Of a DNA stretch of 64,000 nucleotides, positions 52,583 to 61,197 are shown in pieces. The notes under the pieces are model-generated. The model was given only the letters and a program-made list of their open reading frames with translations, was not told the DNA's origin and ran no database searches. A program made the position numbers and the translations under genes. The stretch lies in the NCBI RefSeq assembly GCF_009914315.1, contig NZ_CP042596.1:248001-312000 (forward strand), in the 5' to 3' direction. This DNA comes from Granulicella sp. WH15 (GTDB lineage: Bacteria > Acidobacteriota > Terriglobia > Terriglobales > Acidobacteriaceae). Each line of letters opens with the position of its first letter. The first letter of the stretch is position 1.

Positions 52583-53419
52583 TTACTCCATTCGTCTCGT
52601 AACATCGGGCCGCACGCCGCCCGAGATGACCGTGTGCAGACGACCATCGTCGCCCTGCACCTGCAAGAATCCACGCGCGTCGAGCCCTGCGGTGACGCCA
52701 GTATAGCCGCCGTCCGGCTCGCGCTCGCTATCGTAACCGACCTGAACGCGCTTGCCCCGCACCCAACTGGAGGCGGCGGCAAAGCGTTCGAGCAGGCTGG
52801 TACGTCCCTCGAGGGTGTCCAGCGCCGTCAGCTCCCGATCCAGCCCGCGCAACAGCGCTGCCAACAGTTCTTCGCGCCGCATCTCTTTCCCGGCAGCGAT
52901 TCGCAGCGAGGTCGCCAGCGCCTCTAGTTCCTCCGGAAAAGCAGCATGGTTCACGTTGATGCCGATCCCGATCACCGCATAGCGCAGCATAGGCTCCGCA
53001 CCCCCGGCTGCGTCCGAGGCCGACTCGACCAATATCCCCCCGCACTTCTTCTCGCCCAGCAGCAGGTCGTTCGGCCAGCGGATATCCGCCGCCAGCCCGG
53101 TCGCCTCGGTGATCGCAGCTTGTACGGCCAGCCCTGTTGCCAGCGGAACCTTTAGTCCCTCGCTCAGCGGCAGCCGGGGCGTCACCAGCGTACTCACGTA
53201 CAGCCCGTCGCCCGCCACGGAGTGCCAGCGATGCCCCCCACGCCCACGCCCCGCCGTCTGCTCGTCCGCAACCCACACGCCGCCGGTCGCCCCGGTCTGC
53301 GCGGCCTCGAGCGCCAGCGTGCTGGTCGAGTTGACCACGGGAAGATGCGTAACCAATCCCGCAAACCGCGTCCCAAACAACCCAGCCTCGACGGCTTCTA
53401 CATCGAAGTTAGCTGGCAT
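52583..53419 (-). CDS. birA: Biotin--[acetyl-CoA-carboxylase] ligase
   Basis: 278 residues. QTAGRGRGGHRWHSVAGDGLYVS is the biotinyl-AMP loop, DIRWPNDLLLGEKKCGGILVES the biotin-binding part, and VIGIGINVNH follows. There is no N-terminal helix-turn-helix, so this is a group I enzyme that cannot repress a bio operon. Its start overlaps the nadC stop by 11 bases. Confidence 0.95.
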   Translation of the reverse strand: MPANFDVEAVEAGLFGTRFAGLVTHLPVVNSTSTLALEAAQTGATGGVWVADEQTAGRGRGGHRWHSVAGDGLYVSTLVTPRLPLSEGLKVPLATGLAVQAAITEATGLAADIRWPNDLLLGEKKCGGILVESASDAAGGAEPMLRYAVIGIGINVNHAAFPEELEALATSLRIAAGKEMRREELLAALLRGLDRELTALDTLEGRTSLLERFAAASSWVRGKRVQVGYDSEREPDGGYTGVTAGLDARGFLQVQGDDGRLHTVISGGVRPDVTRRME

Positions 53420-54305
53420 CCGTCGTGATTCTCATGCTCAGGTCTACTGCCGTCGCCGAGTGGGTCAGCGCGCCGACCGAGATAAAGTCCACGCCGGTCT
53501 TGGCATACTTGCCCACGGTCTCGAGGTTCATATTGCCCGAGGCCTCAACCGGCACACCCGGCAGCGCGGCGCGTATCTGCTTCACGGCCTTCTTCACCTG
53601 CGCGGGCGTCATGTTGTCGAGCAGGATCGACTCCGCCCCACCCGCAATCGCCTCATCCAGCTCTGTCTGCGAGCGCACTTCGACCTGCACCAACTGCTTG
53701 CCCTTGCGTCCGGCGATCGCCTTCTTCAGCACCGTGGGCAGGCCACCGCCCAACGAGATGTGGTTGTTCTTGATGAGGATGCCGTCCTGCAAATCCAGCC
53801 GGTGGTTCACGCCGCCGCCCGCTGCCACCGCGTACTTATCCAGCATCCTGAGGCCCGGAATCGTCTTACGCGTGTCCAGCACTTTGGCGTTGGTCCCGGC
53901 CACGGCCTTCACGAACTCGTTGGTTAGCGTGGCGATGCCGCTCATACGCTGCATCAGGTTCAGGATGACGCGCTCGGTGCTCAGCAGCGCGGCGGCGTTG
54001 TAGCGGATGACCGCGATAGTCGCGCCCTTCTTCACCTTGACGCCGTCGAAGATCTCCGGGTGGCTGATGACCTGGAACCGCCCGAAGCTGGGCCTGCCCG
54101 CCTTCTCGGCCTGTGCGGCGAAGAGCTCCAGAAAGACCGGGATCGCGCCCAGACCGGCCACGATGCAGGGCTGCTTGGCGATGATGGTTCCGGTCGCCCG
54201 CAGCTTCGGGTCGATGGTCAACGCTGTGGTCACATCCTGCGCGGCTTTGTCTTCCAGCAGCGCACCTTCGAGAATCGCCCGCACCCGCCTGCTCTTCCAG
54301 TCCAT
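53409..54305 (-). CDS. nadC: Quinolinate phosphoribosyltransferase
   Basis: 298 residues. Motifs are LLEDKAAQDVTTALTIDP, LNLMQRMSGIATLTNEF, LDTRKTIPGLRMLDKYAVAAGG, NHRLDLQDGILIKNNHI and EASGNMNLETVGKYAKTGVDFISVGALTHS. It makes nicotinate mononucleotide from quinolinate and PRPP. First gene of the operon nadC-birA-coaX-unknown. Confidence 0.96.
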   Translation of the reverse strand: MDWKSRRVRAILEGALLEDKAAQDVTTALTIDPKLRATGTIIAKQPCIVAGLGAIPVFLELFAAQAEKAGRPSFGRFQVISHPEIFDGVKVKKGATIAVIRYNAAALLSTERVILNLMQRMSGIATLTNEFVKAVAGTNAKVLDTRKTIPGLRMLDKYAVAAGGGVNHRLDLQDGILIKNNHISLGGGLPTVLKKAIAGRKGKQLVQVEVRSQTELDEAIAGGAESILLDNMTPAQVKKAVKQIRAALPGVPVEASGNMNLETVGKYAKTGVDFISVGALTHSATAVDLSMRITTDAS

Positions 54306-54348
54306 CCCCTCATCCTAAACCCGTGGGCGGCCTGCGGCCATCAACGAG

Positions 54349-54412
54349 CAAGAAACACGCGAAGCGTCCAAGACCGCACGAAGTGCCGCCCGCCCGGCGT
54401 TAGGGCGCACTT
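54349..54412 (-). repeat. Dispersed repeat, module F (inverted)
   Basis: ACGCGAAGCGTCCAAGACCG, CACGAAGTGCCGCCCGCCCG and CGTTAGGGCGC, nearly identical to 34198-34254. Confidence 0.88.
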
Positions 54413-54422
54413 GTTGTTGTCT

Positions 54423-55559
54423 TTACAGCTTGTAATAGTGATCCGCACCAAGAACCAGCACCAGCGTGATCGCCGCAATCGCAATCTCGCCGACAGCCCC
54501 AACCACGAACGGCTTCACGCCCTGCTTCAGTAGATCCTTCAGGTTTGTCCGCAGACCTACTCCGGCAAACGTCAGCAGAAACGCCCATCGACTCAGGTTG
54601 CCGAGCGCCGCGATCTGCGGCCGCGTAAACCCGAACGGAATCAGCGAAGCATGAACCTTCGGATCGAGCGTCCCCAGCGTAGCCAGCAGCGAGATGAACA
54701 GGAAGCCCAGCACGAACTTGGGAAACTTCTTCCAAAGAAACGCGCCCTTGTTGGTGATCTCGGCGGCCTGGCCCTTGCTGGCCCAGTAGAACGCGTAGCC
54801 CAGCACCACGAAGCCGATGGTGGCGTTCCGGCAGGTCTTGGCCAGCACGGCGAATTTGCCCGCGGCGTCGGAGTACAGCGCGCCCGCAGCCGTGGCCTCG
54901 GCGGTGTTATCGACCGCAAGCCCGGTCCACAGGCCGTAGGCGTGGTCGCTCATGTGCAGCGCGTGGCCTACCAGCGGGAAGAAGACCAGAGAGATGGCCC
55001 CCAGCGCCAGAATTGCGGCGATGGCGACGGAGGAGTCTTCCTCGTCGGCCTCGATGGCTCCCTGCGTCGCAATGATCGCCGAGACGCCGCAGACGCTCGA
55101 CCCCACGGCCAGCAGCGAGACGAGCTTCGGAGCCAGCTTGAACCCGCGTCCGAGGTACGTCATAAACGTCAACGCCAGCGCCAGCTCGATGATGATGAGG
55201 ACAAATGAGATGCCGCTCAGGTGCAGGATATCGCCGAGGATGAATCGCGCCCCCAGCAGGATAATCCCGGCCTTAAGCCAGAACTCGTATGTGGCTACCC
55301 CTGCGCGAAAGATGCGCGGCAGGCCCACGGTGTTGGCGATCACGACGCCGATCAGGATGGCCCACAGGACGTACTCGATGTTGGGCAGCACCTGGTGGTG
55401 CGCCTTGCCGTAGCGGGTAATGGACTGCTCGATGAACTTGCCCGCGTAGCCGACGACGGCCAGCAGGGCGATGCCGGGAATCAGGCCGAGCACGCCGTTG
55501 CGGTTGGCGTCGTCGCGATCCTTCACGAGCGGAAGAGGAAGGGTTGAGCTTGTAGCCAT
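54423..55559 (-). CDS. YeiH-family putative sulfate exporter (UPF0324)
   Basis: 378 residues with about 9-11 membrane helices. Family stretches are LWAILIGVVIANTVGLP, FWLKAGIILLGARF, GSSVCGVSAIIATQGAIEADEEDSSVAIA and FAGVGLRTNLKDLLKQG. The family is annotated as sulfate exporters; direct evidence is limited. AGGAGATCCATC leads ATG 55559. The 37-residue membrane peptide gene lies 12 bases upstream and a Cys-rich mini-ORF further upstream, hinting at sulfur control. Confidence 0.9.
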   Translation of the reverse strand: MATSSTLPLPLVKDRDDANRNGVLGLIPGIALLAVVGYAGKFIEQSITRYGKAHHQVLPNIEYVLWAILIGVVIANTVGLPRIFRAGVATYEFWLKAGIILLGARFILGDILHLSGISFVLIIIELALALTFMTYLGRGFKLAPKLVSLLAVGSSVCGVSAIIATQGAIEADEEDSSVAIAAILALGAISLVFFPLVGHALHMSDHAYGLWTGLAVDNTAEATAAGALYSDAAGKFAVLAKTCRNATIGFVVLGYAFYWASKGQAAEITNKGAFLWKKFPKFVLGFLFISLLATLGTLDPKVHASLIPFGFTRPQIAALGNLSRWAFLLTFAGVGLRTNLKDLLKQGVKPFVVGAVGEIAIAAITLVLVLGADHYYKL

Positions 55560-55571
55560 GATGGATCTCCT

Positions 55572-55685
55572 TTACCAGCCCACGGTTTTGATGACGCCGG
55601 TGCGGACCAGCAGCGCGAGCGCCAACGACAGCACTACGGCCCAGAGATCGAGCGAGAGAGAGAACTTACGAGCGGGGATAGACAT
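55572..55685 (-). CDS. 37-residue single-helix membrane peptide
   Basis: Starts MSIPARKFSLSLDLWAVVLS and ends RTGVIKTVGW. One membrane helix (about 12-30) with positive residues on the N-terminal side. TAGGAG lies seven bases before ATG 55685. Its stop is 12 bases before the YeiH start, so the two are one operon. It could be a small subunit or stabiliser of the transporter, as KdpF is for Kdp; that is inference. Confidence 0.72.
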   Translation of the reverse strand: MSIPARKFSLSLDLWAVVLSLALALLVRTGVIKTVGW

Positions 55686-55784
55686 AGAGGACTCCTAAGA
55701 CGGAATGGTGGCCACGCAGATCCACGTAGGGAGCAGGGCGACAGATCAGATTTTGAAAATGGCGGCGTTACTTAGAAGAGGGAA

Positions 55785-55856
55785 CTAGCAACAACAACGG
55801 TCGCAGGCGCAACCGGACATGCGGCAGGAGGAGACGAGTTGGAGGCTGCTCTGCAT
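55785..55856 (-). CDS. Cys-rich mini-ORF, candidate leader peptide
   Basis: 23 codons. Residues 11-23 are CRMSGCACDRCCC, giving six Cys, three in a row next to the stop codon. It lies 99 bases upstream of the membrane-peptide/YeiH operon on the same strand. ATG 55856 follows TATAGT by about 15 bases; an inner ATG at 55820 would give an 11-residue peptide. Neither has a strong ribosome site. Cys-rich uORFs that sense cysteine supply precede sulfur genes in mycobacteria, so an attenuator role is plausible here. Confidence 0.5.
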   Translation of the reverse strand: MQSSLQLVSSCRMSGCACDRCCC

Positions 55857-55860
55857 ATCT

Positions 55861-55876
55861 GTTGCCAGCAACTATA
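55861..55876 (-). promoter_or_regulatory. Possible promoter -10 and palindrome before the Cys-rich mini-ORF
   Basis: On the minus strand TATAGT (55876-55871) is a -10-like box. GTTGC and GCAAC (55861-55872) form a 12-bp palindrome around the expected transcription start. No good -35 is seen. Confidence 0.35.
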
Positions 55877-55904
55877 TCACTTTGAAAGGTTGCCTGCATA
55901 AAAG

Positions 55905-55998
55905 ATTCTGTCCTGCCGGACGGGCCTCCTGCGCGGAGGGCGGGCGTTTGCACGCCTTTTTACTGCTTCGCATGGTCCTCCCGCTGGTCGGAGGGAAG
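55905..55998 (-). repeat. Dispersed repeat, module B with half A (inverted)
   Basis: CTGTCCTGCCGGACGGGCC, GGGCGTTTGCACGCCTTTTT, CTGCTTCGCATGGTCCTCCC and GCTGGTCGG. It lies between the YeiH leader region and polA. Confidence 0.85.
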
Positions 55999-56028
55999 AA
56001 ATCGTCGCCGAAGTACTACCATCAGGTA

Positions 56029-58923
56029 ATGTCTGAAACTACCTCCAAGCCGCCGATCTACCTGCTCGACTCGATGGCCTTCATCTTCCGCGCTTACCAC
56101 GCGATGCAGCGGCAGCGCCCCATGTCCACGCGCACCGGCATCCCCACCGCGGCCACGTACGTCTTCGTCAACATGATCAACAAGCTGCGCAAGGACTTCC
56201 AGCCCCAGTACCTCGCGGCTATCTACGACGTCGGCGCCCCCCTGCACCGCAACGAGCTGGCCGGACAGCTCAAGGACGTGCAGAAGTTCAACATCAAGAC
56301 CCAGGCCTTCGAGGCCGTCGAGTACGGCGGCTACAAGGCCAACCGTGCCGAGACCCCGCCCGATCTCATCCAGCAGCAGCCCTACATCCGCCGCGCGCTC
56401 GAGGCCTTCCGCATCCCCATCCTCTACTACGAGGGCTTCGAGGCCGACGACGTCCTCGGCACGCTCTCCTGCCAGCTCTCGGCGCTCGGCCACCACGTCT
56501 ACGTGGTCTCGCCCGACAAAGACATGATGCAGCTCGTCAACGCGGGCGTCTCCATCCTGAACCCCACCAAGGAGAACCTCGTCCTCGACCCCGCCAAGGT
56601 GGAGGAAGTGCTGGGCGTGCCGCCCGAGCGCGTGGTGGACGTGATGGCCCTGCGCGGCGACTCGATCGACAACATCCCCGGTGCGCCCGGCATCGGCGAC
56701 AAGGGCTCGGTCGAACTCATCCAGACCTTCGGCACCGTCGAGGCCGCGCTCGACCGCGCCGCCGAGGTGAAGAAGAAAACGTATCGGGAATCGTTACAAA
56801 ATAACCGCGAGAACATCCTCCTCTCGAAGGAGCTGGTAACGATCCACACCACGGTTCCCATCGTCTACTCGCTCGACGAGATGCGCACCCAGCCGGTCGA
56901 TAACGCCGCCTGCCGCGACCTCTTCACCGAGCTGGAGTTCACGACGCTGCTCAAGGAACTGGCCCCGTCGGTCGACAACACGGTCCTCACCTACAGCCTC
57001 AAGCCCAGCCCCGCCGAGATCGCCACTCTCCTCGCCGAAGCCCGCACCACCGGCCTCGCCCTGGCGGTCTTCGAAGACGCCCGCGCCCTCTCCGAGGAGG
57101 TTGCAGCCGACTCCAGCGACACCGAATCCGAGCCGCCTCCAGCCGAAAACATGTCCCTCTTCGGCATCACGCCCGAGCCGGAGGCCCCCGCGCCGACGCC
57201 GCAAGACCTCACCCTCCGCCTGGGCCTCGCCACCTCCCCCACCGCCGCCATCGAAGTCCCCCTCGACGCCCCCGGCATCCGCGCCGCCCTCACCGACCCC
57301 GCTCTCCCCAAGCAGGTCCACGACCTCAAAGCCGTCCTCCGCGCCCTGTCCCCGCACGGCGTCGAGCTGGCCGGCCCCATCACCGACGTGATGCTCCTGA
57401 GCTACCTCGTCAACCCCACCCACGGCTCGCATACCCTGCCCGACATCGCCGCCCGCGCCACCAGCCGCGCCCTCATCCACCAGCCGACGAAGGACAACCC
57501 CGCCGATCCCAACCGCCTGCCCGAGGCCGCCGCGGCCATCGTCCGCCTCGCCGAAGCCCTCGCCACCCAGGTAGCCGAGGCCGCGCCGGTCCAGCACCAG
57601 ATCCCCGAGGATAAGCCCGAACTGGGAGGAGCCGTCACCACGGAGATGCTCTTCCCGGAGAAGGCTGAGGCTCCTCAAAAAGCCTCCGAAGACCACTCCC
57701 TCCTCAACGTCTACACCACCATCGACCTCCCCTTGGTCCCGGTCCTGCTACGCATGGAGCAGACCGGCGTTCGCATCGACCCGGTCTTCCTGAGCGATAT
57801 GTCCTCCCGCCTCGCAGTCGAGGTCGACAACCTCGCCGAGCGCATCTACACCGACTCCGGCCACCGCTTCAACATCAACTCCCCCAAGCAGCTCGGCGAG
57901 ATCCTCTTCAACCAGATGGGCCTGCCCAAGCCGATGAAGTACGGCAAGGGCAAGGTCGTCTCCACCGCGCAGGACGTGCTCGAAGAGCTGGCCGAAAACC
58001 ATCCCATCGCGGCGCTGGTCATCGAGCACCGCCAGCTCCAGAAGCTCAAGGGCACCTACCTCGACGCGCTCCCGCAGCTAGCCGATTCCGAAGGCCGCAT
58101 CCACACCACCTTCAACCAGGTCGGCACCGCCACGGGCCGTTTGTCTTCGATCAACCCGAACCTGCAAAACATTCCTACGCGCACCCCCCTCGGCCGTGAG
58201 ATCCGCGCCGCCTTCATCGCGGCTCCCGGCAACCTGCTGATGAGCGCCGACTACTCGCAGATCGAGCTGCGCCTGATGGCCCACTTCAGCCAGGACCCGC
58301 TGCTGCTCAACGCCTACCGCACCGGCCAGGATATTCATACCTTGACCGCCGCCGAGGTCTTCGGCGTCGACGCGGCCACCATGGACAAGGAGACCCGCGC
58401 CCGCGCCAAGGCCGTCAACTTCGGCATCGTCTACGGCATCAGCCCCTTCGGTCTGGCGGCGCAGCTCGGCATCGACCAGAAGGTCGCCCGCACCTACATC
58501 GAGACCTACTTCGAGCGTTACCAGGGCGTCCGCCGCTTCATAGACGAGCTGCTCGAAACGGTCCGCCGCGAGCAAGCCGTGCGCACGCACTTCGGCCGCA
58601 TCCGCCCCATCCCGGACATTGGCTCGCGCAACCCCAACATGCGCGGCTTCGCCGAGCGCACGGCGGTCAACACGCCGCTGCAAGGCACCGCCGCCGACCT
58701 CATCAAGCTGGCGATGATCACCCTCGACCGCAAGCTCACCGAGCGCAAGCTGAAGTCGAAGATGACCCTCCAGGTCCACGACGAGCTGCTCTTCGACGTA
58801 GTCCCCGAAGAGGCCGAGGAGCTACAGGCCCTGGTCAAGCACGAGATGGAGCACGTAGCCGAGTTCTCCATTCCCATCGTCGCCGAGGTGGGCCTCGGCC
58901 AGAACTGGCGCGACATCAAATAA
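56029..58923 (+). CDS. polA: DNA polymerase I
   Basis: 964 residues. The 5' nuclease domain (1-300) has YLLDSMAFIFRAYHAM, YEGFEADDVLGTL, SPDKDMMQLV and LRGDSIDNIPGAPGIGDKG. A central exonuclease-like domain (about 320-610) lacks the catalytic DxE (the stretch reads GLALAVFEDARAL), so proofreading is probably lost. The polymerase domain (620-964) has GRLSSINPNLQNIPTRTPLG, SADYSQIELRLMAH, RAKAVNFGIVYGISPFGLA and LQVHDELLFDV. ATG 56029 fits; the ORF extends upstream into a repeat. Confidence 0.97.
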   Translation: MSETTSKPPIYLLDSMAFIFRAYHAMQRQRPMSTRTGIPTAATYVFVNMINKLRKDFQPQYLAAIYDVGAPLHRNELAGQLKDVQKFNIKTQAFEAVEYGGYKANRAETPPDLIQQQPYIRRALEAFRIPILYYEGFEADDVLGTLSCQLSALGHHVYVVSPDKDMMQLVNAGVSILNPTKENLVLDPAKVEEVLGVPPERVVDVMALRGDSIDNIPGAPGIGDKGSVELIQTFGTVEAALDRAAEVKKKTYRESLQNNRENILLSKELVTIHTTVPIVYSLDEMRTQPVDNAACRDLFTELEFTTLLKELAPSVDNTVLTYSLKPSPAEIATLLAEARTTGLALAVFEDARALSEEVAADSSDTESEPPPAENMSLFGITPEPEAPAPTPQDLTLRLGLATSPTAAIEVPLDAPGIRAALTDPALPKQVHDLKAVLRALSPHGVELAGPITDVMLLSYLVNPTHGSHTLPDIAARATSRALIHQPTKDNPADPNRLPEAAAAIVRLAEALATQVAEAAPVQHQIPEDKPELGGAVTTEMLFPEKAEAPQKASEDHSLLNVYTTIDLPLVPVLLRMEQTGVRIDPVFLSDMSSRLAVEVDNLAERIYTDSGHRFNINSPKQLGEILFNQMGLPKPMKYGKGKVVSTAQDVLEELAENHPIAALVIEHRQLQKLKGTYLDALPQLADSEGRIHTTFNQVGTATGRLSSINPNLQNIPTRTPLGREIRAAFIAAPGNLLMSADYSQIELRLMAHFSQDPLLLNAYRTGQDIHTLTAAEVFGVDAATMDKETRARAKAVNFGIVYGISPFGLAAQLGIDQKVARTYIETYFERYQGVRRFIDELLETVRREQAVRTHFGRIRPIPDIGSRNPNMRGFAERTAVNTPLQGTAADLIKLAMITLDRKLTERKLKSKMTLQVHDELLFDVVPEEAEELQALVKHEMEHVAEFSIPIVAEVGLGQNWRDIK

Positions 58924-59094
58924 GCACTTCGTGCGGTTCTCGGGGCTGCATTGGAAAGATAAACAGCATGGGGCCTCCCGCTGGTCGGCAGCGAGCATTT
59001 TTCTTCCCGACCAACGGGAGGACCAGGCGAAGCCTTTAAAAGGCGTGCAAACGCCCGCCCGCCGCGCAGGCGGCCCGTCCGGCAGGACAAGCTT
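58924..59094 (+). repeat. Dispersed mosaic repeat, modules C-A-B
   Basis: GCACTTCGTGCGGTTCTCGG directly after the polA stop, hairpin A (CCGCTGGTCGGCAGC / CCGACCAACGGGAGG), then GGCGTGCAAACGCCCG and CCGTCCGGCAGGACAAG. One of the most complete copies. Confidence 0.9.
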
Positions 59095-59096
59095 TT

Positions 59097-59597
59097 TCAG
59101 TTGTAGAGATCTTCTTCACTAACAACAGCTTCAGCCCCCTCCGACTTCACCCGCCTCGCCGCCCCAAACATCGCCCCGCGCGCCGCCACCACCGGAGCAA
59201 ACCTCATAAACCCAATCGGCTCAGGCACATCGTCATAGATCGCCTCCATCCCGCCGCGCATGAGGTATGTCTCATGCCAGAACCCCGTCCCACCCGAGTC
59301 CCTCAGAAACCCCCTCCACCACTCCCGATGCGGCTCCGACCGCGTCCACCCCAGCAGCGAGTCCATATCCCGCCAGTACTGGCGCATCCCCACGTGCATC
59401 GGAAAGAGGGAAAAAACGAAGTTCTCGTGCAGCAATAATCCCTCGGGCCGCGCAGCGACAGAATCGGCAATCCTCGGCCCAAACCCCAGCAGCGTCTTCA
59501 CCCCGGTTAGCCGATTCACCCGCATCCCCAGGTAAACCACAACGAGATCCGGATACTGCGAGAGGTCTACAGTCTGGCGATTCACCTTGGCGGCCAT
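59097..59597 (-). CDS. DUF4188 family protein
   Basis: 166 residues from ATG 59597, with GGAG nine bases upstream. Family-like stretches are LVVVYLGMRVNRLTGVKTLLGFGPRI, QYWRDMDSLLGWTRSEPHREWWRGFLRDSGGTGFWHETYLMRGGMEAIYDD. Some members are annotated as monooxygenase- or aldoxime-dehydratase-related; the function is unsettled. GTG 59612 would add five residues. Confidence 0.8.
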   Translation of the reverse strand: MAAKVNRQTVDLSQYPDLVVVYLGMRVNRLTGVKTLLGFGPRIADSVAARPEGLLLHENFVFSLFPMHVGMRQYWRDMDSLLGWTRSEPHREWWRGFLRDSGGTGFWHETYLMRGGMEAIYDDVPEPIGFMRFAPVVAARGAMFGAARRVKSEGAEAVVSEEDLYN

Positions 59598-59670
59598 CGA
59601 AAAGCCCTCCACGCAGCCGTTCTACCACATCCGCAGCCTGCGCGCCTGATAGACTAAAGTGTCGCAATAA

Positions 59671-60446
59671 ATGAGACCGCAAGCACTCGAAGGAACCCCA
59701 AACACCGTGGATCACCAGACCAAAGTCGAACTGAAGCAAGACAACTTCGTCACCACCACCGGCAACGGCCTCGAGTGGGCCTCCGAGAACCGCCGTTCGG
59801 TCATCGTCTCCGGCGCGCTTCTGCTGGGCGTCATCGTCCTGCTCATCCTCGGCGCGGTCGTCTACAACAAGCGGGTCGAGTCGGCTTCCGAGGCCTTCGG
59901 CCGCGCCATGTCGGCCTACCAGACCCCATCGCGAACCCCGCGCAGCCTGCGCCTCCGGGAGTCAAGACCTTCCCGAGCGCGGTCGAGCGCGCCAAGGCGG
60001 CTAACGCTGCGTTCCTCTCTGTGGCTGACCAGTACGGCATGTTGAAGGTGGGCCGTAACGCCCTCTACTTCGCAGGTCTCACCTACATGGACGCGGGCCA
60101 GAACCAGTCCGCGGAGGACACCTTCAAGAAAGTTGCTGACGGCCATGACAGTGAACTGGGTGCGCTGGGCAAGCTCTCGCTGGCGCAGCTCTATCGCCAG
60201 ACGGGCCGCGACCCCCAGGCTATCGACCTGCTTCAGGCCCTGACGAACAAGCCCACCACGACGGTCCCCGCCGGACTCGCTCAGTTGCAGCTTGCCGAGC
60301 TGTACACCGCCGAGGGCAAGACCGACCAGGCCCGCAAGATCTACGCGCAGCTCAAGGACAAGGACGCCAAGGGACCGGCAGGCATGATCGCTGCCCAGAA
60401 GCTGAACCCGGCTCCGGCAGGCGGGTTGGGCGGTCCTCAGCAGTAA
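59671..60446 (+). pseudogene. YfgM-like TPR membrane protein, frameshifted
   Basis: The frame from 59671 (or GTG 59707) gives a cytoplasmic N-terminus and one membrane helix (VIVSGALLLGVIVLLILGAVVY), then AFGRAMSAYQTP. Past that the natural continuation (IANPAQPAPPGVKTFPSAVE, TPR units to the end) lies in another frame. The break is at the C-run 59924-59927: four C, five needed. With one extra C the product would be about 258 residues, like YfgM, a SecYEG/periplasmic-chaperone partner. It may be a real mutation or a sequencing error. Confidence 0.8.
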
Positions 60447-60460
60447 GCCTCAATACAGGA

Positions 60461-60498
60461 ACGCAAAACGGGAGCCCATTTGGGCTCCCGTTTTGCGT
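60461..60498. terminator. Terminator after the TPR gene
   Basis: Perfect 18-base arms: AAAACGGGAGCCCA and TGGGCTCCCGTTTT around TT, extended by ACGC/GCGT. Confidence 0.92.
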
Positions 60499-60504
60499 TT
60501 GGAA

Positions 60505-60680
60505 AGACTTGTCCTGCCGGACGGGCCTCCTGCGCGGAGGGCGGCGGCACTTCGTGCTGTACTCGGCTTCGCGCGGCCCTCCCGTTGGTCGGAAAGAAAA
60601 TTCTCGCTGCCGACCAGGGGGAGGCCCTCAGAGGATCATTCCCCCATGCCGCAACGAGAACGGCACGAAGTGCTTTATCG
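60505..60680. repeat. Dispersed mosaic repeat, modules B'-C-A-C (inverted)
   Basis: TTGTCCTGCCGGACGGGCC, CACTTCGTGCTGTACTCGGC, CCCGTTGGTCGG and CCGACCAGGGGGAG, then CAACGAGAACGGCACGAAGT. Ends beside the next gene's start. Confidence 0.82.
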
Positions 60681-60687
60681 TGGACGC

Positions 60688-61197
60688 ATGAACGTCGAGA
60701 CCACCCGCGCCTTCCTGCTCTCGCTGCCGCACGTCGTCGAAACCCGTCAGTGGGGCGGCGCACTCGTCTACTGGGTGGGCGACAAGGCCATCGGCGGCAA
60801 GATGTGTGCGATTCTGAACCCAGATGCCATCAGCGGAGGCGAGGAATCGGTCTTCCGTCTTGTCACTTATCCCACCACGCCCGAGCACTTCGCCGAGCTG
60901 GTCGAGATCGAGGGCATCCGCCCGGCCAAGTATCTGGCCCGAGTCTCCTGGGTATCGGTCCACCGCTGGGACGTCTTCCGTACCTCCGAGTGGCAGCAGG
61001 AGCTGCGCGCCGCCCATGCGCTGAAGCTGGCGAAGTTGCCGCCCAAGACCCAGAAGGTACTGGCTCTGCCCAAAGCCGATCAGAAACGCATCATCGCCGA
61101 GCAGCGCAAGCTGCTAGCCGCCAGAGAAGCCCAAAAGGCCGCCGCCAAAGGCGCTAGTGAATCTCGGGCGCGGCGTCGAACAGGCCCCGGAAGCTGA
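60688..61197 (+). CDS. MmcQ/YjbR-family DNA-binding-like protein
   Basis: 169 residues from ATG 60688. It begins TTRAFLLSLPHVVETRQWGG and contains the fold's KMCAILNPD, FRLVTYPTTPEHFAELVEIEGIRPAKYLARVSWVSVHRWD. The C-terminus is Lys/Ala/Arg-rich. Its last 44 bases overlap the convergent DoxX-like gene. The longer ORF upstream reads through a repeat and is rejected. Confidence 0.82.
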   Translation: MNVETTRAFLLSLPHVVETRQWGGALVYWVGDKAIGGKMCAILNPDAISGGEESVFRLVTYPTTPEHFAELVEIEGIRPAKYLARVSWVSVHRWDVFRTSEWQQELRAAHALKLAKLPPKTQKVLALPKADQKRIIAEQRKLLAAREAQKAAAKGASESRARRRTGPGS

